DNA from: GAS188 sp035949255
GTDB lineage: Bacteria > Pseudomonadota > Alphaproteobacteria > Rhizobiales > Beijerinckiaceae
DNA: 38,959 nucleotides
Assembly (NCBI GenBank): GCA_035949255.1
Contig: DASZIL010000149.1
Location: forward strand, 1 to 38,959
Direction: 5' to 3'
The notes under the pieces: generated by a model
Seen by the model: only the letters and a program-made list of their open reading frames with translations
Told to the model about the DNA's origin: nothing
Databases searched by the model: none
Part shown: in pieces, positions 34,228-38,959 of the stretch
How positions within the stretch are numbered: position 1 is the stretch's first letter
Layout: every line of letters starts with the position of its first letter
Translations under genes and position numbers: made by a program

Positions 34228-35352
34228 ATGGCGCCCTTGATCCTCATCGCGGCGGGCGGCACCGGCGGGCACCTCTTTCCGGCAGAAGCGCTTGCGGAAG
34301 CGCTCCAGCACCGAGGCAGCGACGTCGAGCTCGTGACCGATCGGCGCGGCGAAGCCTTCGCCAAGGATTTTCCCGCAAGGCGCGTCCACGCCTTGCCGGC
34401 GGCGACCCCTTACGGAAAAGGCGGGCTCGACAAGGCCAGAGCGGGACTCACGCTCGGCCTCGGCACGCTCAAGGCGCTCGCCCTCGTGAAGCGGCTCAAG
34501 CCTGCCGCGGTCGTGGGCTTCGGCGGCTATCCGACGGTCGCCCCGCTTCTTGCCGCCGGCCTGTTGAGAGTGCCGAGCATCTTGCACGAGCAGAACGCCG
34601 TGCTCGGCCGCGCCAATCGCTTTCTCGCGAAGCGGGTCGACGTGATCGCGACGGGCTTCGCCGCGATCGGGGGCAGCGGTCCGGCGCTTCTCGCCAAATC
34701 GCGTCACGTCGGCAACCCGGTGCGGCCCGCCGTGGTAGAGGCGGCGGACACCCCTTTTGAGCCGCCGCGCGAAGGGGGCGTGTTGCGTCTTCTCGTCTTC
34801 GGCGGCAGCCAGGGCGCGCGCATCATGTCCGATGTCGTGCCGGCCGCGATCGCGCGCCTCACGGCCCCCGAGCGGGCAAGGCTCCATATCGTGCAGCAGA
34901 TGCGGCAAGAGGATTTCGCGCGCGTGCGCGCCGCTTACGCGCAAGCCGGCGTCGAAGCGGAACTCGCCCCCTTCTTTCGCGACCTGCCCTTCCACATGGC
35001 GCGGAGCCAGCTCGTGATTGCGCGCGCCGGAGCCTCGACCGTGGCCGAAATCTCCGTGATCGGGCGCCCCTCGATTCTCGTCCCCTTGCCGGGCTCGCTC
35101 GATCAGGATCAGGCCGGGAACGCGAGATCGCTCGCCGACATCGGCGCCGCGACGATGCTTGGCCAGGCGCAATTCAAGCCCGACGCGCTTGCCGATATGC
35201 TCTCGCAAATCCTCTTCGCGCCATCGCGTCTTGCCGAGATGGCGGCGCTCGCGCGTAAGGCCAGCATTCCCGACGCCGCCGAACGCCTCGCCGATCTCGT
35301 CGCGAAAACCGCCCGGCTGCCGTCGACGCCGGCGCTCAGCGAGTTCGCTTGA
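34228..35352 (+). CDS. murG: UDP-GlcNAc:lipid I GlcNAc-transferase MurG
   Basis: Peripheral inner-membrane glycosyltransferase that converts lipid I to lipid II. 374 residues, normal length. The glycine-rich loop GGTGGHLFPAEALAE is at residues 10 onward, then GFGGYPTVAP, HEQNAVLGRANR, VFGGSQGAR, RAGASTVAE and the C-terminal PLPGSLDQDQAGNA. All are standard for MurG. It starts three bases after ftsW and is followed by murC after a 24-base gap. Confidence 0.97.
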   Translation: MAPLILIAAGGTGGHLFPAEALAEALQHRGSDVELVTDRRGEAFAKDFPARRVHALPAATPYGKGGLDKARAGLTLGLGTLKALALVKRLKPAAVVGFGGYPTVAPLLAAGLLRVPSILHEQNAVLGRANRFLAKRVDVIATGFAAIGGSGPALLAKSRHVGNPVRPAVVEAADTPFEPPREGGVLRLLVFGGSQGARIMSDVVPAAIARLTAPERARLHIVQQMRQEDFARVRAAYAQAGVEAELAPFFRDLPFHMARSQLVIARAGASTVAEISVIGRPSILVPLPGSLDQDQAGNARSLADIGAATMLGQAQFKPDALADMLSQILFAPSRLAEMAALARKASIPDAAERLADLVAKTARLPSTPALSEFA

Positions 35353-35376
35353 TCGAAAGATGATAGGGATGTGCCC

Positions 35377-36789
35377 ATGAGGTTACCGAACGAGCTCGGC
35401 CCCATTCACTTCATCGGCATCGGCGGCATCGGCATGTCCGGCATCGCCGAGGTGCTCGTCAATCTCGGCTACAAGGTGCAGGGCTCGGACGCCGCCGACA
35501 GCGTCAATGTGAAGCGCTTGCGCGACAAGGGCATTCCGGTGGCGGTGGGCCACGAGGCCAGGAACCTCGCGGATGCGGCGGTCGTCGTCGTTTCGACGGC
35601 GATCAAGCGCGACAATCCCGAGCTCGTCGCCGCGCGCGAGAAGCGCCTGCCGGTGGTGCGCCGCGCCGAGATGCTCGCCGAGCTCATGCGCTTCAAGACC
35701 TGCGTCGCGATCGCCGGCACGCATGGCAAGACGACGACGACCTCGCTCGTCGCGGCCCTGCTCGACGCGGGAGGCCTCGATCCGACCGTGATCAACGGCG
35801 GCATCATCAATGCCTACGGCACCAACGCGCGCATGGGGGCGGGCGAGTTCATGGTGGTCGAAGCCGATGAATCGGACGGCACTTTCCTCAAGCTGCCAGC
35901 CGATATCGCGATCGTCACCAATATCGACCCCGAGCATCTCGACTACTTCGAGACCTATGACGCCATCAAGCAGGCATTCCGTTCCTTCGTCGAGAACGTG
36001 CCCTTCTACGGCTTTGCCGTGATGTGCCTTGACCATCCGGCGGTGCAGGAACTCGTGGGGCACATCACCGATCGGCGCGTGATCACCTATGGCGAGAATC
36101 CGCAAGCCGATGTGCGCTTGAGCGATGTCGCCTTCAAGGACGGCCTGACGTATTTTTGCGTCGTCATCCGCGACCGCAAGACCGGCAAGAAGCTTCGCAT
36201 CGATGACCTCGTCATGCCGATGCCGGGCCATCACAATGCGCTCAATGCTTGCGCCGCCATCGCGGTCGCCCATGAGCTCAAGATCGCGCCCGAGCGCTTG
36301 CGCGCGGCACTCGCGCGCTTCGGCGGCGTCAAGCGGCGCTTCACGCGCACCGGCGAGTGGAACGGCATCACCGTGATCGATGACTACGGCCATCATCCGG
36401 TCGAGATCGCCGCGGTCCTGCGCGCCGCGCGCTCGGCCACGAAGGGCCAGGTGATTGCCATCGTGCAGCCGCATCGCTACACGCGACTCGACAAGCTCAT
36501 GGGCGAGTTCGCGACTTGCATGAACGATGCCGACGCGGTTCTCGTCGCGCCTGTTTACGCGGCGGGCGAGGAGCCGATCGACGGCGTCGATCACCACGCG
36601 CTCGTCACGCAGATCAAGGCGCGCGGGCATCGCCGCGCTCTCGCGATCGAGGGGCCGGCCGAGATCGCGCCCTTCGTGCTCAAGACCGCGAAGCCCGGCG
36701 ATTTCGTCGTGTGCCTCGGCGCCGGCAGCATCACGCAATGGGCCTATGCCTTGCCCGAGGAGCTGGCGGCGCTTTCGGCGGCTAGATAA
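35377..36789 (+). CDS. murC: UDP-MurNAc:L-alanine ligase MurC
   Basis: Cytoplasmic ligase that adds the first stem-peptide residue, L-Ala, to UDP-MurNAc. 470 residues. It has the N-terminal nucleotide-binding FIGIGGIGMSG, P-loop GTHGKTT at 114-120, EADESDGTFLKL, NIDPEHLDYF, HHNALNA, DDYGHHPVEI and QPHRYTR. GTG 35371 is an alternative start, but AGGGA at 35365-35369 is better spaced for ATG 35377. It is the last gene of the cluster here. Only 52 bases separate its end from the convergent metY-like gene, so murB, ddl, ftsQ, ftsA and ftsZ are not next to it. Confidence 0.96.
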   Translation: MRLPNELGPIHFIGIGGIGMSGIAEVLVNLGYKVQGSDAADSVNVKRLRDKGIPVAVGHEARNLADAAVVVVSTAIKRDNPELVAAREKRLPVVRRAEMLAELMRFKTCVAIAGTHGKTTTTSLVAALLDAGGLDPTVINGGIINAYGTNARMGAGEFMVVEADESDGTFLKLPADIAIVTNIDPEHLDYFETYDAIKQAFRSFVENVPFYGFAVMCLDHPAVQELVGHITDRRVITYGENPQADVRLSDVAFKDGLTYFCVVIRDRKTGKKLRIDDLVMPMPGHHNALNACAAIAVAHELKIAPERLRAALARFGGVKRRFTRTGEWNGITVIDDYGHHPVEIAAVLRAARSATKGQVIAIVQPHRYTRLDKLMGEFATCMNDADAVLVAPVYAAGEEPIDGVDHHALVTQIKARGHRRALAIEGPAEIAPFVLKTAKPGDFVVCLGAGSITQWAYALPEELAALSAAR

Positions 36790-36811
36790 GAGGCCGGCGA
36801 AAGCGAGCGCC

Positions 36812-36834
36812 CCCTTCCCCCTCTGGGAGAAGGG
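36812..36834. repeat. Short imperfect palindrome between convergent murC and metY-like genes
   Basis: CCCTTC...GAAGGG forms an imperfect hairpin that resembles a fragment of the repeat seen at 11398-11428. It sits between two gene ends and may act as a weak bidirectional terminator or be a repeat relic. The next bases already belong to the convergent gene. Confidence 0.4.
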
Positions 36835-36841
36835 AACGCCC

Positions 36842-38116
36842 TCAGGCGAGCGCTTGGGCGAGGTCGGCGATGAGGTCGGGTGCGTCCTCGATGCCGATCG
36901 ATAATCGAAGCGTCGCGTCGGTGATGCCGAAGGAGGCGCGTTCGCGCGCGCTCAAGGAGCGATGCGTCGTGCTTGCCGGATGCGCGATGAGCGAGCGCGT
37001 CTCGCCGATGTTGACGAGATGCGAGAAGAGATTGACGCGCGTGAGCACGTCCTTGGCCTTCTCGGCGCTTTTAAGCGTGATCATGAAAATCGAGCCGAGC
37101 CCATCGGGACAATAGCGGCGCGCGAGATTGTGGTTCGGGTGGCTCGGCACGCCCGGATAGCTCACGCTCGCCACCGCTTCGTGGGTGCTCAGGAAATTCG
37201 CCACGGCCTCGGCATTCTCGCAATGGCGCCGCATCCGCAAGGGCAGCGTCTCGATGCCGGTGAGGATGAAGAAGGCGGTCGTCGCCTGCATGCCCGGGCC
37301 GAGCTCGCGCAAGCCAAGGAGGCGGCAAGCGGTGGCGAAAGCATTTTTCGGGAAGCGTTCCGCCGGGACGATGTTCTCGTAATCCTCCCAAGGCCCGGCG
37401 ATGAGCGGAAAGCGCGCGTCGTTCTGCCAGGGGAAGGTGCCGGCATCGACGATGAGGCCGCCGATGGTCGTGCCGTTGCCGACCAGAAATTTCGAGGCCG
37501 AATGGATGACGATGTCGGCGCCATGCTCGATCGGGCGCAACAAGGCCGGTGACGCCAAGGTCGAATCGACGACGAAGGGGAGTTTATGCGCCTTCGCCAC
37601 CTCGGCGATGCCGTCGAGATCGACCACCTCGCCGGTCGGGTTCACGACGGCCTCGATCACGATCGCGCGTGTGCGCTGAGTGATCGCGGCGGCGATGCGC
37701 TCTGGCGTCGGCTCGGCGAAGGCACATTTGACGTTGAGCCGCTTGTCGAGGCGCTTCATCAAGCCGAGCGAGCCGCCGAACACCTGGCTCGAGCCCACAT
37801 ATTCCTCGCCCGTGGCGCAAAGCGTGAGCAGCGCCACGAGCCAGGCGGATTGTCCGGAGGCGACCGCCACGCCGGCCGTGCCGCCTTCGAGCGAGGCGAT
37901 GCGCCGCTCGAGCGCGGCGACCGTCGGATTCGAGCCGCGCGAATAGGAGAAACCCTGCCGGCGCATCGCGAAGACATCGGCGCCATGCGCCTGATCCTCG
38001 AAGACGAAGCCGTTCGTCTGGAAGATCGGCATGGCCCGCGCGCCGGTCGACGGGTCGGGCTCGGCGCCGCCGTGCACGGCGCGTGTCGCGAACGCAAGCG
38101 GGGATGGGCTGGTCAT
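36842..38116 (-). CDS. metY: O-acetylhomoserine sulfhydrylase-like PLP enzyme (MetY type)
   Basis: Cytoplasmic Cys/Met-metabolism PLP enzyme of 424 residues. It probably makes homocysteine directly from O-acetylhomoserine and sulfide. The PLP lysine is K209 in HSASKFLVG, with D184 (VVDST) behind the cofactor. YSRGSNPTVAALERRIASLEGG and the C-terminal VNIGETRSLIAHPASTTH favour MetY over cystathionine gamma-synthase. The related MetZ (O-succinylhomoserine) cannot be excluded. The frame extends to 38173, but ATG 38116 follows GGAGGT at good spacing. It is divergent from a DUF2849-sulfite reductase pair, so sulfide supply and use are encoded side by side. Confidence 0.88.
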   Translation of the reverse strand: MTSPSPLAFATRAVHGGAEPDPSTGARAMPIFQTNGFVFEDQAHGADVFAMRRQGFSYSRGSNPTVAALERRIASLEGGTAGVAVASGQSAWLVALLTLCATGEEYVGSSQVFGGSLGLMKRLDKRLNVKCAFAEPTPERIAAAITQRTRAIVIEAVVNPTGEVVDLDGIAEVAKAHKLPFVVDSTLASPALLRPIEHGADIVIHSASKFLVGNGTTIGGLIVDAGTFPWQNDARFPLIAGPWEDYENIVPAERFPKNAFATACRLLGLRELGPGMQATTAFFILTGIETLPLRMRRHCENAEAVANFLSTHEAVASVSYPGVPSHPNHNLARRYCPDGLGSIFMITLKSAEKAKDVLTRVNLFSHLVNIGETRSLIAHPASTTHRSLSARERASFGITDATLRLSIGIEDAPDLIADLAQALA

Positions 38117-38542
38117 GAAAGGACCTCCGGCTCCTTCTCGGCCTGGCCCCGGCGAACGGACCCGACCGTCCAAAGGCCAAACCGCAATTCACTCGAGAAA
38201 ATGACCGATTCTTGCTGATAAATCAAAAGTTTACGGCAATATCGATCCGAACGACGGGAGAAAATTCATCTCCGAACGGGGGAGAAATTTGGCAATTCCA
38301 CCTACTCCCGCCGAATTGAATCACGCGTCGCCGCAGCCTACGTTTCGAGTTCTATTAAACGTCGGCATCGTTCCGTTATAACGAACGGTGTTGGCCGGAG
38401 CAATGCTTTCCGCGCGATCCATTTTCCGCGGAACGGGCGCGTGAAGCGAGGACGATGGAGGGCCGGGGATGTACATCGTGACAGCGCTCTTTTTCGACCT
38501 AAAGTCTCGCGGTCTTTGCCGGCAGAGACGGGAGAATGCGTG
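38117..38542. promoter_or_regulatory. 426-base divergent control region between the metY-like gene and the sulfite reductase operon
   Basis: This AT-richer stretch must hold the promoters of both operons. Visible structures are an imperfect direct repeat, CCGAACG...GGGAGAAAATT at 38247-38266 and CCGAACGGGGGAGAAATTT at 38272-38290, about 25 bases apart, and a perfect palindrome CGTTATAACG at 38374-38383. Either could bind a sulfur regulator; none is proven. I looked for an SAM-II riboswitch ahead of the metY-like gene and did not find its conserved core. Confidence 0.5.
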
Positions 38543-38893
38543 ATGGCGCTCCCAAAAAGGCCCCCTCTCCCCGTGATCTTGATGGCCAACGACCTCGTCG
38601 AGGGCGAGGTGGTGTTCCGCACCGCGAACGGCTGGTCCCCCGATTCGCGCGAGGCCTTGATCGCCGGCAACGCGGAAGCCGCCGACGCGCTCGAGGCCGA
38701 AGGCCATGCCGAGATGAACCGCAACAAGGTCGTGGACGCTTACCTCGTCGATGTCGTTCTCGGCGAGAACGGCCCACAGCCGCGCCATTTCCGCGAGCGG
38801 CTTCGCACGCTCGGGCCGAGCGTCAGGGCCGATCTCGGCAAGCAGGCGCAAGGCGGAGGCGAGGCACAAGGCAGGCAGCATGTACCGGTATGA
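38543..38893 (+). CDS. DUF2849 domain-containing protein
   Basis: Small cytoplasmic protein of 116 residues. The region from VILMANDLVEGEVVF to VDAYLVDVVLGENGPQPRHFRERLR fits DUF2849, a family of unknown function that in alphaproteobacteria commonly sits directly ahead of the sulfite/nitrite reductase gene. That is the case here: its end overlaps the next start by 14 bases. The frame is open from 38441, but ATG 38543 follows a GGGAGA and gives the family start. A role in sulfite reduction is inferred from context only. Confidence 0.83.
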   Translation: MALPKRPPLPVILMANDLVEGEVVFRTANGWSPDSREALIAGNAEAADALEAEGHAEMNRNKVVDAYLVDVVLGENGPQPRHFRERLRTLGPSVRADLGKQAQGGGEAQGRQHVPV

Positions 38894-38959
38894 CGAATTC
38901 GATGCGCGCTTCGTGCGCGAGCGCGTGCGCGAGTTCCGGGCGCAGGTGGAACGGCGCCT
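38880..38959 (+). CDS. Nitrite/sulfite reductase haemoprotein, N-terminal part (3' end outside window)
   Basis: Only the first 26 codons are visible, starting at ATG 38880. The start MYRYDEFDARFVRERVREF followed by RAQVERR closely matches the N-terminus of alphaproteobacterial CysI-like sirohaem sulfite reductases. It overlaps the DUF2849 gene, giving the usual DUF2849-sulfite reductase order. The enzyme would reduce sulfite to sulfide for the metY-like enzyme. The catalytic part lies outside the window. Confidence 0.75.
   Translation, partial: MYRYDEFDARFVRERVREFRAQVERR

Noticed and set aside
38117..38260. Possible SAM-II riboswitch upstream of the metY-like gene
   Set aside because: A TGATTTA-like stretch is present on the minus strand, but the flanking stem and the GCTTGCAGCC/GCTAAA-type core of SAM-II are missing.

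Overview
The window is GC-rich chromosomal DNA of an alphaproteobacterium, most likely a member of the Hyphomicrobiales (Rhizobiales). This rests on codon bias, the meso-diaminopimelate-type MurE, a class A RNase P RNA just ahead of the mra/mur cluster, a DUF2849-sulfite reductase gene pair, and small palindromic and heptameric intergenic repeats. I cannot name the genus.

Layout. (1) 1-5902 (+): the C-terminal end of an MlrC-like M81 peptidase, then a complete five-gene dipeptide/oligopeptide-type ABC transporter (binding protein, two permeases, two ATPases). (2) 6005-7801 (-): a YddA/SbmA-type ABC membrane-ATPase protein. (3) 8210-9592 (+): two paralogous 2OG-Fe(II) oxygenases in tandem. (4) 10203-11366 (+): an orphan branched-chain amino-acid-type binding protein, bracketed by two inverted pairs of palindromic repeats. 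(5) 11639-19397: a compact convergent locus. Rightward run a 22-codon mini-ORF, a luciferase-like flavin monooxygenase and a flavin reductase fused to a MarR-like domain. Leftward runs a second peptide-type ABC transporter with a fused double ATPase. A nearly identical 21-bp element sits at both outer ends facing inward, and the two units meet in an array of heptamer repeats that supplies both stop codons. (6) 19472-23314 (-): thiC under a TPP riboswitch, followed by LivF- and LivM-like genes with no LivH or LivG. (7) 23384-23823 (+): the RNase P RNA gene with a readable promoter. (8) 24055-36789 (+): a tightly packed division and cell-wall cluster, rsmH-ftsL-ftsI-murE-murF-mraY-murD-ftsW-murG-murC. 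It has no mraZ at its head and no murB/ddl/ftsQAZ at its tail. murD carries an in-frame 15-bp minisatellite and a long basic tail. (9) 36842-38959: sulfur metabolism, with a MetY-like sulfhydrylase (-) divergent from a DUF2849 gene and the start of a sulfite/nitrite reductase gene (+).

How the parts work together. The cell-wall genes carry the lipid II pathway from UDP-MurNAc (MurC, D, E, F) through MraY and MurG to the septal synthases FtsW and FtsI. The sulfur genes at the right edge would reduce sulfite to sulfide and fix it into homocysteine. The best candidate for an undescribed system is the convergent locus at 11639-19397: a peptide-type importer and a two-component flavin monooxygenase that share one putative regulatory element, which suggests coordinated uptake and oxidation of an unknown compound.
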